Of a stretch of DNA of 64,000 nt, positions 1 through 9,391 are shown piece after piece. The stretch is from contig DCYB01000010.1 of the NCBI GenBank assembly GCA_002331385.1, positions 310,001-374,000 of the forward strand. The letters run 5' to 3'. Every line of letters starts with the position of its first letter. Position 1 is the first letter of the stretch. This DNA is from Comamonadaceae bacterium UBA2121 (GTDB lineage Bacteria; Pseudomonadota; Gammaproteobacteria; Burkholderiales; Burkholderiaceae_C). The position numbers and the translations under genes were made by a program. Below the pieces are notes generated by a model. The model was not told the origin of the DNA, did no database searches, and saw only the letters and a program-made list of their open reading frames with translations.

Positions 1-22
1 TTGGCAAATTTCGGCATGGTGT

Positions 23-1606
23 TTATTCCGTTGATTCAGGGGCGGGAATGCCTGTGGCGTGGCCCACCTTGGCACAACCCGCCCAGGTGCGCATCACCGC
101 ATAGCTGCGCCAAGGCCGCCAGACTTGCGATGCGGCCAGCGCGTTGCGTGCTGCAGATGCGCCCCGCGGGATATGCAGCGCCGCATGCAAGGCCACGTCG
201 GCGGCGGGAAAGGCATCGGGCCAGCGCAGCGCGCGCATGGCGATGTATTGCGCGGTCCAGTCACCAATGCCGGGCAGCGCACGCAATGCGGCCATGGTGG
301 TTTCCGGGTCTTCGGCGGGCGACAGGCGCAGGTCGCCTTGCACCACAGCCAAGGCAATGGCTCGGATCGCTTTCTGGCGTTGGCGCACGATGCCCAGTTG
401 GCCCAGCGCGTCCTCGCTGGCTTGCGCCAGGGCGAGGGGTGTGGGGAAAAGCCGGTGGATGTCGGGCCACGGTGTCTGAAGGGGTGCGCCGAAGTGTTCC
501 GTCAGGCGGCCTGCCAGCGTGCGCGCTGCCGCCACGGTGATTTGCTGGCCGAGCACGGCGCGCACGGCGATTTCGAAGCCGTCCAGACACCCCGGCACGC
601 GCATGCCGACGCCCGAGTGGAAATGCGGCGCGAGCACGGCGTCGATCTCGGCCAGATCGGCATCCAGATCGAACAGGTTGCGCACCCGCGCAATGAGCGC
701 AGGCAGCACGGGCAACAGGCTGTCGCTGACGGTGAGGCGCAACTGCGCTGCCGGTGTGTCAAAGCGCGCGTCGATCCAGCCGGTGACGGCTTGCTCGCCA
801 TCGCCCTGCCGTACGGCGCGGCGCATGCCGGGAAGTCCGTTGGCAGGTTGCGGCTCGACCATTTCCAGACCCGGAATCTGCCGGCTGTGCAGAAACCCCA
901 GCATCGCACCCACGTCATAGGGTGGTCGCCAGCCGAGCCGGATCACCTGCGACTGGCTGGCTGCGATGTCGCCTGCGCGCCGGCTCGAGCGCCGCGCCTG
1001 CGACGGATTGAGCGCGTAGTGCTCGCTGAACGCGGCGTTGAAGCTGCGCAGGCTGCGAAAGCCGCTGGCCAGCGCCACTTGCGTGATCGGCAGCGAGGTA
1101 TCGGCCAGCAATTGCTTGGCCGCGAGCAGGCGCCGCGTCTGCAGATATTGCAAGGGCGAAATGCCCAGATGCGCAGAGAAGATACGGCGCAAATGGCGAT
1201 CGGTGATGCCGAGACGTGCGGACAACTGCGCCATCTGCGCGCCGTTGCCGGACTCGCTCCAGTTCTCGGGCGCATCCAGCAGGGCGATGGCCTGTCTGAG
1301 CAGAATGCTGCTGGCATCCTGGTTGGACCAGATGAGCGATTGCGGTGCCAACTCCGGGCGGCAACGCAGGCAGGGACGAAAGCCCGCACCTTCGGCTTGC
1401 GCCGCGAGGTCGAAGAAGCGACAGTTCTCTCGCCGTGGCGTGCGCACCGCGCAGACCGGGCGGCAGTAGATGCCCGTACTGGTCACGCCAGTAAAAAAGC
1501 TGCCGTCAAAGCGTGCATCGCGCGTCTTGAGGGCAAGATAGCGGGCGTCGTCTGTCGCGGGCGCAGCGTCGGCGGGGCGGGTCGGATCGGGCGTCATGGG
1601 GTTCAT
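23..1606 (-). CDS. Ada/AraC/AlkA-type DNA-3-methyladenine glycosylase
   Basis: A 527-residue DNA repair protein of the fused Ada-AlkA type. The N-terminal Ada metal-binding region has paired cysteines (YCRPVC, then RPCLRC about 35 residues later), followed by an AraC-type helix-turn-helix near residues 120-200 and a C-terminal AlkA glycosylase with a helix-hairpin-helix (LPGIGDWTAQYIAMRAL) and the Asp of FPAADV as likely catalytic residue. Family members excise alkylated bases. The reading frame is open for 45 codons upstream, but ATG 1606 (MNPM, with a second ATG at 1597) fits the start of the Ada domain. It is divergent from the phosphomannomutase gene. Confidence 0.9.
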   Translation of the reverse strand: MNPMTPDPTRPADAAPATDDARYLALKTRDARFDGSFFTGVTSTGIYCRPVCAVRTPRRENCRFFDLAAQAEGAGFRPCLRCRPELAPQSLIWSNQDASSILLRQAIALLDAPENWSESGNGAQMAQLSARLGITDRHLRRIFSAHLGISPLQYLQTRRLLAAKQLLADTSLPITQVALASGFRSLRSFNAAFSEHYALNPSQARRSSRRAGDIAASQSQVIRLGWRPPYDVGAMLGFLHSRQIPGLEMVEPQPANGLPGMRRAVRQGDGEQAVTGWIDARFDTPAAQLRLTVSDSLLPVLPALIARVRNLFDLDADLAEIDAVLAPHFHSGVGMRVPGCLDGFEIAVRAVLGQQITVAAARTLAGRLTEHFGAPLQTPWPDIHRLFPTPLALAQASEDALGQLGIVRQRQKAIRAIALAVVQGDLRLSPAEDPETTMAALRALPGIGDWTAQYIAMRALRWPDAFPAADVALHAALHIPRGASAARNALAASQVWRPWRSYAVMRTWAGCAKVGHATGIPAPESTE

Positions 1607-1761
1607 GATAGGGCGGCGACGATGCGGCGCTGGCAGTTTTCGGACTTGTCCCTTGCGGCGTTGTGAGCGCATTCGAAGCGCGTTGGATAGAGAACTGCTG
1701 AACATGGTGCAGCGCACATTTACAATTGCGAATGTGTCCAATCATCCAGACGGGTTGTCTT

Positions 1762-3150
1762 GTGCCATTTCCTCCAGCCATTTTCAAAGCGTATGACATT
1801 CGAGGCATTGTTCCGAGCACATTGAACGAAGACGTCGCGCGCAATCTGGGGCGCGCCTTCGGCATGGCGGCGCTGGCGCAAGGTGAGCAGCAGGTGGCCG
1901 TGGGGCGCGATGGGCGTCTGTCGGGCCCGGCGCTGTCAGCGGCGCTGATGGCGGGGCTGGTGGATGTGGGCATCGAAGTGATCGATGTCGGCATGGTCAC
2001 CACGCCCATGCTGTATTTCGCGGCGTCCACGCTGTGCCGCAGCGGCATCCAGGTGACCGGCAGCCACAATCCCAAGGATTACAACGGCTTCAAGATGGTG
2101 CTTGCTGGCCGGGCCATCTACGGCGAAGAGATCCAGAACCTGCGCATGGCCATGGACGCACAGACCTGGAAGGCCGCAGCCGGTGGCAGCATCCATCAGG
2201 ACGACGTGCTGGATGCATACACCGCACGCATCGTGGGCGATGTGAAACTGGCGCGCCCGATGAAGATCGTAGTCGATTCGGGCAACGGCATTGCGGGAGC
2301 TTCGGCGCCCGGCATCTTCCGCGCGCTGGGGTGCGAAGTGATCGAGCTGTTCTCCGAAGTGGACGGCAATTTCCCGAACCACCATCCCGACCCGAGCAAG
2401 CCGGACAATCTGCGCGACGTGATCGCCGCGCTGCAGAGCAGCGATGCAGAACTGGGCCTCGCCTTCGATGGCGACGGTGACCGCCTCGGCATCGTGACGC
2501 GTGATGGCGAGAACATTTTCCCCGACCGCCAGATGATGCTGTTCGCCGAGGACGTGCTGTCGCGCGTGCCCGGCGCGCCCATCCTGTTCGACGTGAAGTG
2601 CACGCAACGGCTCGCCCCGGCCATCGAGGCTGCGGGTGGCAAGGCGGTGATGTACAAGACCGGTCACTCGCTTATCAAGGCGCGCATGAAGGAGCTGGAT
2701 GCACCCTTGGGCGGCGAGATGAGCGGCCACATCTTCTTCAAGGAGCGCTGGTTCGGTTTTGACGACGGCACCTATGCGGGTTGCCGCTTGCTGGAGATTC
2801 TGAGCCGCAGCAGTGATCCGTCCGCCGTGCTCAAGGCGCTGCCCACCAGTTGCTGCACGCCGGAGCTGAATGTGACCTGCGAAGAGGGCGAGCCGCATCG
2901 CCTGACCGCCCAGTTGCAGGCGCTGGCCCCGTCATCGTTCGAGGCGCCCGCCAGCATCAGCACCATCGATGGTCTGCGTGTGGATTGGCCCGATGGTTTC
3001 GGTCTGATCCGGGCCAGCAACACCACGCCTGTGCTCGTGCTGCGATTCGAAGGCCACACGCCCGAAGCCATGCAGCGCATCGAATCCGAAATGCTCGCGC
3101 TGCTAGAGCGCGTCAAGCCCGGCGCCAAGGTGGGCGGCGCGGCGCATTGA
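1762..3150 (+). CDS. Phosphomannomutase/phosphoglucomutase (AlgC-like)
   Basis: Interconverts hexose 1- and 6-phosphates (mannose or glucose) for cell-envelope sugar nucleotides. The alpha-D-phosphohexomutase signatures are all present: the phosphoserine loop TGSHNPKDYNGFK, the metal loop DGDGDR, the sugar loop GEMSGH and the phosphate-binding RASNTTP near the C-terminus. About 462 residues, normal for the AlgC family. The start is uncertain: GTG 1762 gives the usual short lead into IFKAYDIRG, while ATG 1732 and TTG 1726 are in frame upstream. It overlaps the Kdo transferase by four bases (TTGA), so the two are probably co-transcribed. Confidence 0.92.
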   Translation: MPFPPAIFKAYDIRGIVPSTLNEDVARNLGRAFGMAALAQGEQQVAVGRDGRLSGPALSAALMAGLVDVGIEVIDVGMVTTPMLYFAASTLCRSGIQVTGSHNPKDYNGFKMVLAGRAIYGEEIQNLRMAMDAQTWKAAAGGSIHQDDVLDAYTARIVGDVKLARPMKIVVDSGNGIAGASAPGIFRALGCEVIELFSEVDGNFPNHHPDPSKPDNLRDVIAALQSSDAELGLAFDGDGDRLGIVTRDGENIFPDRQMMLFAEDVLSRVPGAPILFDVKCTQRLAPAIEAAGGKAVMYKTGHSLIKARMKELDAPLGGEMSGHIFFKERWFGFDDGTYAGCRLLEILSRSSDPSAVLKALPTSCCTPELNVTCEEGEPHRLTAQLQALAPSSFEAPASISTIDGLRVDWPDGFGLIRASNTTPVLVLRFEGHTPEAMQRIESEMLALLERVKPGAKVGGAAH

Positions 3151-4487
3151 ACCAGTCAGGTCGTTGGTTGAACTCTCTGGTGCGCGCACTGTATTCCGGG
3201 GCAACCCGGCTCGCCACGCCACTGCTCAAGCGCAAACTGGCGCGGCGTGCGCAATCCGAACCCGGCTATGCGCAGGCAGTGCCGGAGCGATTCGGCCACT
3301 ACGTGGACGCCGCCCGACTCGCGGGCACGGCCGAGTCGCCGCTGATCTGGATTCACGCCGTCTCGCTCGGTGAAACGCGCGCTGCCGCGATCTTGCTGCG
3401 TGAACTGCGCGACCTGCTGCCGGGCATGCGCATGCTGCTCACCAACGGCACTGCCACCGGGCGCGCCGAAGGTGCGAAGTTGCTGCGCGAGGGCGATGTG
3501 CAGGTCTGGCAACCATGGGATACGCCCGAGGCGGTGAACCGGTTCCTGAGCCATTTCCAGCCCGCCATCGGCGTGCTCATGGAAACCGAAATCTGGCCCA
3601 ATCTGGTGGCAGGCTGCAAGTTGCACGGCGTGCCGTTGGTGCTGGCGAATGCGCGCCTGAATGAAAAATCGTGGCGCGGTGCGCAGCGCTGGTCCTGGCT
3701 GGCGCGACCCGCATACGAAGCGCTGTCCGCCGTTTGGGCGCAGACGGATGACGATGCGCGCAGACTGGCCGATCTGGGGGCGCCCGTGCGCGCCGTGCTG
3801 GGCAATCTCAAGTTCGACACCGTACCCGATGCGGCCATGCTGGCGCGCGGCCGTGCATGGCGTGCGGAGAGTGCGCGGCCGGTAGTGCTGTTTGCCAGCA
3901 GCCGCGAAGGCGAAGAGGCCGCATGGCTCGCCGCGTGGCTTTCCCTGCGTGCCACGTTCGAGCAGCAAGGCCAGCGCGTGCAATGGCTGCTGGTGCCGCG
4001 CCATCCGCAACGCTTTGATGAAGTGGCGGCCCTGTGCGAGTCTGCCCGTTTGAGCGTGGCGCGGCGCAGCCAGTGCCCGGATGGCCCGCCGCCTGCCGAC
4101 GTGTGGCTGGGCGACTCGATGGGGGAGATGGTGCAGTACTACGGCATGTCGCACGCGGCATTGCTTGGGGGCAGTTTCGAGCCGCTGGGAGGTCAGAATC
4201 TCATCGAAGCGCTGGCGTGTGACTGCCCCGTGGTCATGGGACCGCACACCTTCAACTTTGCCCAGGCGGCGGAACTGGCGCAGGAAAGCGGCATCGCATT
4301 GCGTGTCGATGACATGCACGCCGGCGTGCAGCAGGCGGTGGATCTGGTGAATGATGCTCCGCGCCTGGCCGCGCTGGTCTCGCGCTGCCAGTCCTTCACG
4401 CAGGCGCACCGCGGGGCGGCCGCCGCGACCGCCCAGGCCGTGCTCCAACAAATGTCCCGCAGGCCGAAGCCTGAATCCGAGGCCTGA
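3147..4487 (+). CDS. waaA: 3-deoxy-D-manno-octulosonic acid (Kdo) transferase
   Basis: Inner-membrane glycosyltransferase that adds Kdo to lipid IVA during LPS core assembly. Family marks include the N-terminal lead (RALYSGATRLATPLLKRKL), the GETRAA motif with its conserved Glu, METEIWPNL, and the C-terminal donor-site segment (GGSFEPLGGQNLIEALA). Length is about 446 residues, slightly above the 420-430 typical. The start is a TTG overlapping the upstream stop codon; TTG 3168 is an equally good alternative. Its coupling to a phosphohexomutase gene fits envelope polysaccharide synthesis. Confidence 0.93.
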   Translation: MNQSGRWLNSLVRALYSGATRLATPLLKRKLARRAQSEPGYAQAVPERFGHYVDAARLAGTAESPLIWIHAVSLGETRAAAILLRELRDLLPGMRMLLTNGTATGRAEGAKLLREGDVQVWQPWDTPEAVNRFLSHFQPAIGVLMETEIWPNLVAGCKLHGVPLVLANARLNEKSWRGAQRWSWLARPAYEALSAVWAQTDDDARRLADLGAPVRAVLGNLKFDTVPDAAMLARGRAWRAESARPVVLFASSREGEEAAWLAAWLSLRATFEQQGQRVQWLLVPRHPQRFDEVAALCESARLSVARRSQCPDGPPPADVWLGDSMGEMVQYYGMSHAALLGGSFEPLGGQNLIEALACDCPVVMGPHTFNFAQAAELAQESGIALRVDDMHAGVQQAVDLVNDAPRLAALVSRCQSFTQAHRGAAAATAQAVLQQMSRRPKPESEA

Positions 4488-4727
4488 AGGGCGCGCGGAC
4501 TGCGGGCGTCCTGCGGGCGTCGCCTTGATGCGGCAGCCGGGTGTCTTCGTGCAAGTTTGTGCAGGCACAAGCGCCCATCCATGGCTACCATGACGCAAAG
4601 CAAGCGGCAGACCGATTGCCATCGTCACCCTGATCGGCGTGCATCACAATGACGTGCAGTGCTCCTGCCTGAAGCGAGTTCCGGGCGGCAGCAGTCTCAC
4701 TCCCAGTACTCGTTCATCATCCGAACC
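4488..4727. other. Intergenic region before the CoA-ligase/GNAT gene
   Basis: 240 bases with no convincing gene. It should hold the promoter of the downstream 905-residue protein. I see no clear sigma-70 boxes or terminator; in-frame codons run upstream of the chosen ATG but without a ribosome-binding site. Confidence 0.4.
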
Positions 4728-7445
4728 ATGTTGGATAAGCACTACCTGACACCACTTTTTTCTCCGACGTCGATCGTCGTCCTCGCCGGAGCCACCGACA
4801 AGCCCGAAGACCTGCCGCCCATTGCGCGGCACGTGCTGGAAGCGCTCAAGGCGCAGAAATTCACGGGCTCGCTGACCTTCATGGACATTCACACCAGCGG
4901 CACGCTGGCCGATCTGGCGCAAACGCGCGCCGATCTGGCGGTGATCGTCCTGCCGCCAGATGAAGTCGTCGCGGGCATGGAGGTGGCGGGCCGCATGAAT
5001 TGCCGCGCCGCCATCGTCATCTCGACGGGCATGACACAGCAGTTGGCGGCAGAACTCAAACGCATCGCCAAGCGTGAAGGCATGTTCCTGCTGGGCCCCA
5101 ACTCGCTGGGCATGCAACGTCCCTCGCTGCACCTGAACGCAAGCGCCGTAGGGGCGCTGGCGGCCGAGGGGTCGCTGGGGCTGGTGTGCCAATCGGGCGC
5201 ACTCACGGCGTCCATTCTGGACTGGGCGCGCAGCAACGCCGTGGGATTCTCCAGCGTGGTGTCGCTGGGCGCGCACACCGATCTCGGCATTGCGCAGGTG
5301 CTCGATTTTCTGGCGCACGATGCACGCACGCAAAGCATCGTCGTCTATATGGAGGGTATACAAAACGCACGCCGCTTCATGAGCGCCTTGCGTCAGGCCG
5401 CGTATGCCAAGCCCGTCATCGTGCTCAAGGCGGGACGCAAGCCCGCTGGCAATGCCGCGGCATTGACGCACAGCGGCGCCATCGTCGGCAGCGACGAGGT
5501 CTTCGACGCCGCGCTGCGCCGTGCGGGTGCGGTGCGCGTGCGCTCGTTTGTCGAGTTGTTCTCCGCCGCCAAATGCCTCGCGTCGCGCTACCGTCCTGTG
5601 GGACAGCGACTGGCCATCATCACCAATGGCGGTGGCCCGGGCGTGCTCGCGGCGGACTGGGTCAATGAGCTGGGCATGTCGCTGGGGCGCCTGTCCGATC
5701 AGGCCGCGCAGGCACTGGCGCCGCAGTTGCCATCCCTTGCCACGCTGACCGATCTGATCGATCTGTCGGAAGACGCCGGGCCCGAACACTACAGCCTCGC
5801 CATCGAGGCGGCCAACAAGGATCGCCAAATCGATGGTGTGTTGGCCATCTTCTCGCCCAAGCCGGGCAGGGACGCCACCGCGGTGGCGCAGGCGCTGTCC
5901 GATGCCAAGCGCGGCATGAACAAGCCGCTGCTCACCAGCTGGCTGGGCGACACGCTGGTGCTTCCCGCGCGCGAGACGCTGCGCAAGGCGCAGATCCCCA
6001 GCTTCCGCACGCCAGAGGCCGCCGTCGGCGCTTTCAGCAACATCGCCGTGTTCTACAAGAACCAGCAGTTGCTGCAGCAGACACCGACGTCGCTGACGTC
6101 GCTCGCCAAACCCGACATCGAAGGCGCGCGCCTGGTCATCGAAAGCGTGCTCGCCGAGCGGCGCAATGTGCTCACGGAAATGGAGTCGAAGTCGCTGCTC
6201 GCCGCTTTCCACATTCCGGTCACGCGCACGCTGCAGGCGCGCAGCGCGCACGAGGCGATGATGATCGCCACGCAACTGGGCTATCCGGTGGCCATCAAGA
6301 TCGATTCACCCGACATCACGCACAAGTCCGACGTGGGCGGTGTGGCGCTGAACGTGCACACCGGCACGGCCACCCGCGACGCCTACGCCGACATGGTGCA
6401 GCGCGTGGCGCGACAGATGCCCAAGGCGCGCATCAATGGTGTCACGGTGCAGCCCATGGCGCGCGCGCGGCGCGGGCGCGAGATCTGCATCGGACTGGTC
6501 AGCGATGAATATTTCGGTCCCATCATCACCTTTGGTGCGGGTGGCACGATGGTCGAACTCATGGGCGATGGCGCGATGGAGCTGCCGCCGCTGAACCAGT
6601 TCCTGGCGCGCCAACTCATCGAGCGCTCCGCCGTGGCCGAGACACTGGGTGAATGGCGCGGCGCATTGCCCGTCCATTTCGAGGCGCTGGAGCAGGTGCT
6701 GCTGCGCGTGTCGGAGATGGCCTGCGCTCTGCCGCAACTGCGCGAGATGGACATCAACCCGCTCATCGTGGATGCGGACGGCGTGGTGGCGGTCGATGCG
6801 CGCATCGTCGTGGGCGAAGCCTCCCATGGCGCGTCGGGCGGGCTGGTGTCGATTCCCAGCGCGGGTGATGGCGGCTATGCCCATCTGGCCATTCTTCCGT
6901 ATCCGGCGCGTTACGAGCAGCTCTGGCCCATGAGCGGTGGCGGCGAATACATCATCCGCCCGGTTCGTCCGGACGATGCGCAAATGCTGCAACGGCTGGT
7001 GCGCGAACTGTCGGCCGAGAGCCGCTACTTCCGCTTCGTCTCGCAACTGGCCGAATTGCCCGCCAGCATGCTGGCGCGTTTCACGCTGATCGACTACGAC
7101 CGCGAAATGGCGCTCGTTGCCGTGCATCGCGAAACCACGGTGGGCGACAACGGACAGGTCAAGGAGGTGGAGCGCATCATCGGCGTTTCGCGCTACGTGA
7201 CAAATCCCGACCAGACCAGTTGCGAGTTCGCCCTCTTGGTGGCAGACGACTTTGCTGGCAAGGGATTGGGCGGGCGCTTGATGCACGCCATCATGGAGGT
7301 CGCGCGCGACCGTGGCCTGTCTGAAATCCAGGGACTGGTGCTGGCGAACAATCCCAATATGCTGCGACTCATGCGCCGACTGGGATTCGAGGTCAAGGCG
7401 TTCCCGGACGATCCGGAATTCCGCCTCGTCGTGCATCAACTCTGA
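4728..7445 (+). CDS. Acyl-CoA synthetase (NDP-forming) fused to GNAT acetyltransferase
   Basis: A 905-residue protein of the Pat/acetate-CoA-ligase-like family. In order: CoA-binding Rossmann domain (residues 1-140, with STGMTQQLAAELK), a succinyl-CoA-ligase-like flavodoxin domain carrying the phospho-His type loop THSGAIVGSD, an ATP-grasp domain (about 480-700, GYPVAIKIDSPDITHKSDVGG), and a C-terminal GNAT domain (about 740-905) with the acetyl-CoA loop FAGKGLGGRLM. Relatives are protein lysine acetyltransferases that tune acetyl-CoA synthetase, with the ligase half often inactive as an enzyme. ATG 4728 was chosen because MLDKHYLTPLF is the usual N-terminus. Monocistronic and convergent with tolC. 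Confidence 0.9.
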   Translation: MLDKHYLTPLFSPTSIVVLAGATDKPEDLPPIARHVLEALKAQKFTGSLTFMDIHTSGTLADLAQTRADLAVIVLPPDEVVAGMEVAGRMNCRAAIVISTGMTQQLAAELKRIAKREGMFLLGPNSLGMQRPSLHLNASAVGALAAEGSLGLVCQSGALTASILDWARSNAVGFSSVVSLGAHTDLGIAQVLDFLAHDARTQSIVVYMEGIQNARRFMSALRQAAYAKPVIVLKAGRKPAGNAAALTHSGAIVGSDEVFDAALRRAGAVRVRSFVELFSAAKCLASRYRPVGQRLAIITNGGGPGVLAADWVNELGMSLGRLSDQAAQALAPQLPSLATLTDLIDLSEDAGPEHYSLAIEAANKDRQIDGVLAIFSPKPGRDATAVAQALSDAKRGMNKPLLTSWLGDTLVLPARETLRKAQIPSFRTPEAAVGAFSNIAVFYKNQQLLQQTPTSLTSLAKPDIEGARLVIESVLAERRNVLTEMESKSLLAAFHIPVTRTLQARSAHEAMMIATQLGYPVAIKIDSPDITHKSDVGGVALNVHTGTATRDAYADMVQRVARQMPKARINGVTVQPMARARRGREICIGLVSDEYFGPIITFGAGGTMVELMGDGAMELPPLNQFLARQLIERSAVAETLGEWRGALPVHFEALEQVLLRVSEMACALPQLREMDINPLIVDADGVVAVDARIVVGEASHGASGGLVSIPSAGDGGYAHLAILPYPARYEQLWPMSGGGEYIIRPVRPDDAQMLQRLVRELSAESRYFRFVSQLAELPASMLARFTLIDYDREMALVAVHRETTVGDNGQVKEVERIIGVSRYVTNPDQTSCEFALLVADDFAGKGLGGRLMHAIMEVARDRGLSEIQGLVLANNPNMLRLMRRLGFEVKAFPDDPEFRLVVHQL

Positions 7446-7454
7446 TCACAGGCG

Positions 7455-7482
7455 CGAGGGCAGGGCGCGCGCAGCGCCCTCG
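7455..7482. terminator. GC-rich hairpin between convergent genes
   Basis: CGAGGGC at 7455-7461 pairs with GCCCTCG at 7476-7482 in the 42-base gap between the convergent CoA-ligase and TolC genes. There is no T-run, so intrinsic termination is uncertain. Confidence 0.4.
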
Positions 7483-7487
7483 TTACT

Positions 7488-8927
7488 CTAGCGCTGCGGT
7501 GTGGTGGTGGACGGCTGCGATGGCGGCAGTGCCGTCGGTGCTGGAGCGTCGGTGCTTTCCGGCTCGTCCTGCACCAGCAGGGCATTGAGGCGGAGGATGT
7601 CATCGTCATTCAAGCTGCCCGCCGCCTGGCGCAGCTTGAGTTCGCCCATCAGCACGTTGTAGCGCGCCTGCGCCAGTTCGCGCCGGGTTTGGTACAACTG
7701 GCTTTGCGCGTTCAGGATGTCGATGTTCACGCGCACACCCACGTCGTAGCCGAGCCGGTTGGCATCCAGCGCGCTCTGGCTCGAGGCCACAGCGGCTTCC
7801 AGCGCCTTCACCTGCTGCATGCCCGACTGCACGCCCAAGTACGCACTGCGTGCAGCCTGCGCCACGGTGCGGCGCGCATGGTCCAGATCGGCTTGTGCCT
7901 TGTCTTCCAGCGACAGGGTTTCCTTCACGCGGTTTTGCACAGCAAACCCGGCAAACAAGGGCACGTTCAGTGCCACGCCGACCGTGCCGCTGGTAGCGCG
8001 CGAGTGCACGAAAGGCTGGTTGACCATGCCGTTCGGATTGCGCTGCACGCCGTAGCTGGCCTGCAGATCGACGGTGGGCAAATGCCCGGTTTCGGCCTTG
8101 CGGGTTTCCAGGCGCGCCACGTCCAGCGCGATCTGCGCCTGTCGCACCACGGGCTGGTCGGCCTCTGCGGAATCGACCCAGTGCAGCATGTCGGCCGGTT
8201 CGACCGCAGGTAGCACAACGGGCTGTGCGAGCGGCTGCGGTGACGTGCCAGCCAGCCCCACGATCTGGTCCAGTGCCAGTCGTTTGACTTGCAAGTCGTT
8301 GGTGGTGGCAATTTCCTGCGCCTGCACCAGATCGTGGCGCGCTTGCGCTTCGCGCGTGTCGGTGATGGTGGCGTTACCCAGCTCGAAATTGCTTTTGGCA
8401 AACGCCAATTGCTCGGACACGGCCTTCTTTTGCGCCTGCACGACGCTGAGCGCATCCTGAGCAGCGAGCACATCGAAATAGGCTTGGGCGACGCGCACGA
8501 GCAGATCCTGATCGGCCGCTTCCAGCTGTGCGTGGGCAATGGCCACGCTGCGCTGTCCCTGCTCGAACGTGATGCGGTTGGCGGGCCGGTACAGCGGCTG
8601 CGAGGCAACGAGTGCCGCTTCCTGCTTGGGCCCGTGCAAGTCGAAATTCTGCGCCAGCGGTGTGGGCGTTTTCACCCGGTAGTTGGTGCGTGAATAGCTG
8701 ACGCCGGCCTGCGCCGCCACGCTGGGCAGCAAGCCGGCGCGCGCCTGTTCCGCGCGGCTCACGCTGGCATCAAACTGGGCGCGTGCCGATTGCCACGGCG
8801 CGTCGTATCCACGCGCCAACTCCACCAGATCCATCAAGGTGTGCGCCTGCGCCGTACCGGCCAGCAACACGCCCGCAATTCCGGCGGCCAAAAAGGGAGC
8901 GCGCGCAATGCGCCTGAGAGATGTCAT
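7488..8927 (-). CDS. tolC: TolC-family outer membrane efflux protein
   Basis: A 479-residue outer-membrane channel of type I secretion and tripartite efflux pumps. It begins with a signal peptide (MTSLRRIARAPFLAAG, hydrophobic core, cleavage near AQA-HT). The two homologous OEP repeats are visible as long Ala/Gln/Leu-rich helices with the hallmark GTVGVALNVPLF in the second and YFDVLAAQDAL in the first. The C-terminal tail is Pro/Thr-rich and probably unstructured. It is last in a same-strand row TetR - methyltransferase - rhodanese - TolC, an arrangement suggesting the TetR regulator controls this exporter component. No inner-membrane pump is encoded nearby. Confidence 0.92.
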   Translation of the reverse strand: MTSLRRIARAPFLAAGIAGVLLAGTAQAHTLMDLVELARGYDAPWQSARAQFDASVSRAEQARAGLLPSVAAQAGVSYSRTNYRVKTPTPLAQNFDLHGPKQEAALVASQPLYRPANRITFEQGQRSVAIAHAQLEAADQDLLVRVAQAYFDVLAAQDALSVVQAQKKAVSEQLAFAKSNFELGNATITDTREAQARHDLVQAQEIATTNDLQVKRLALDQIVGLAGTSPQPLAQPVVLPAVEPADMLHWVDSAEADQPVVRQAQIALDVARLETRKAETGHLPTVDLQASYGVQRNPNGMVNQPFVHSRATSGTVGVALNVPLFAGFAVQNRVKETLSLEDKAQADLDHARRTVAQAARSAYLGVQSGMQQVKALEAAVASSQSALDANRLGYDVGVRVNIDILNAQSQLYQTRRELAQARYNVLMGELKLRQAAGSLNDDDILRLNALLVQDEPESTDAPAPTALPPSQPSTTTPQR

Positions 8928-9022
8928 GGGATCCTTCCAGAAGGGCGTGGGCCTGAAGCGCCAGCGTCAGAGCGTTGCGTACCGATCAGCAAGAGGACCT
9001 CCGGTGCGCCATCGCGAGTGGC

Positions 9023-9364
9023 TCAGTAGCGTGGAACCGCCGGGTCGACCTGCGCCGACCATGCATCTATACCGCCCGTGATGTTGGCCACCTGCTCGAA
9101 GCCCTGGTGCTCCAGAAAGGCGGCCACGCGCAGACTGCGCATGCCGTGATGGCACAGACAGGCAGTGGGGCGCGAGGCGTCCAGTTCTTGCAGACGCGAC
9201 GGGAGCTCGCCCATCGGAATGCTCACGAGTTGCGCGCCGGTGGGCGCAATGCTGGCGGTCTGACGCTCCCACGCCTCACGCACATCCAGCACCAGCGGTT
9301 GCGCATCGGGCGGCGCGCTGGCGATCCATTGCGCCAGTTGCTCGGGGTGGATGTGGGTGATCAT
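9023..9364 (-). CDS. Rhodanese-like domain protein
   Basis: A single-domain rhodanese of 113 residues, likely cytoplasmic (no signal peptide). The active-site loop is CLCHHGMRS, with the second Cys in the catalytic position, and LDVREAWE matches the upstream conserved strand-helix. Single-domain rhodaneses move sulfane sulfur in thiol or tRNA thiolation pathways; the substrate cannot be told here. It lies 28 bases after the methyltransferase gene and is probably in the same transcript. Confidence 0.9.
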   Translation of the reverse strand: MITHIHPEQLAQWIASAPPDAQPLVLDVREAWERQTASIAPTGAQLVSIPMGELPSRLQELDASRPTACLCHHGMRSLRVAAFLEHQGFEQVANITGGIDAWSAQVDPAVPRY

Positions 9365-9391
9365 GCGGCTTCCTGGAAGGTGAGGGCGGAA

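Noticed and set aside
59..1666. 535-codon plus-strand frame
   Set aside because: Shadow of the Ada/AlkA gene; Arg/His/Gln-rich, no domain.
4644..6275. 543-codon minus-strand frame
   Set aside because: Antisense shadow of the CoA-ligase/GNAT gene; no signature or ribosome-binding site.
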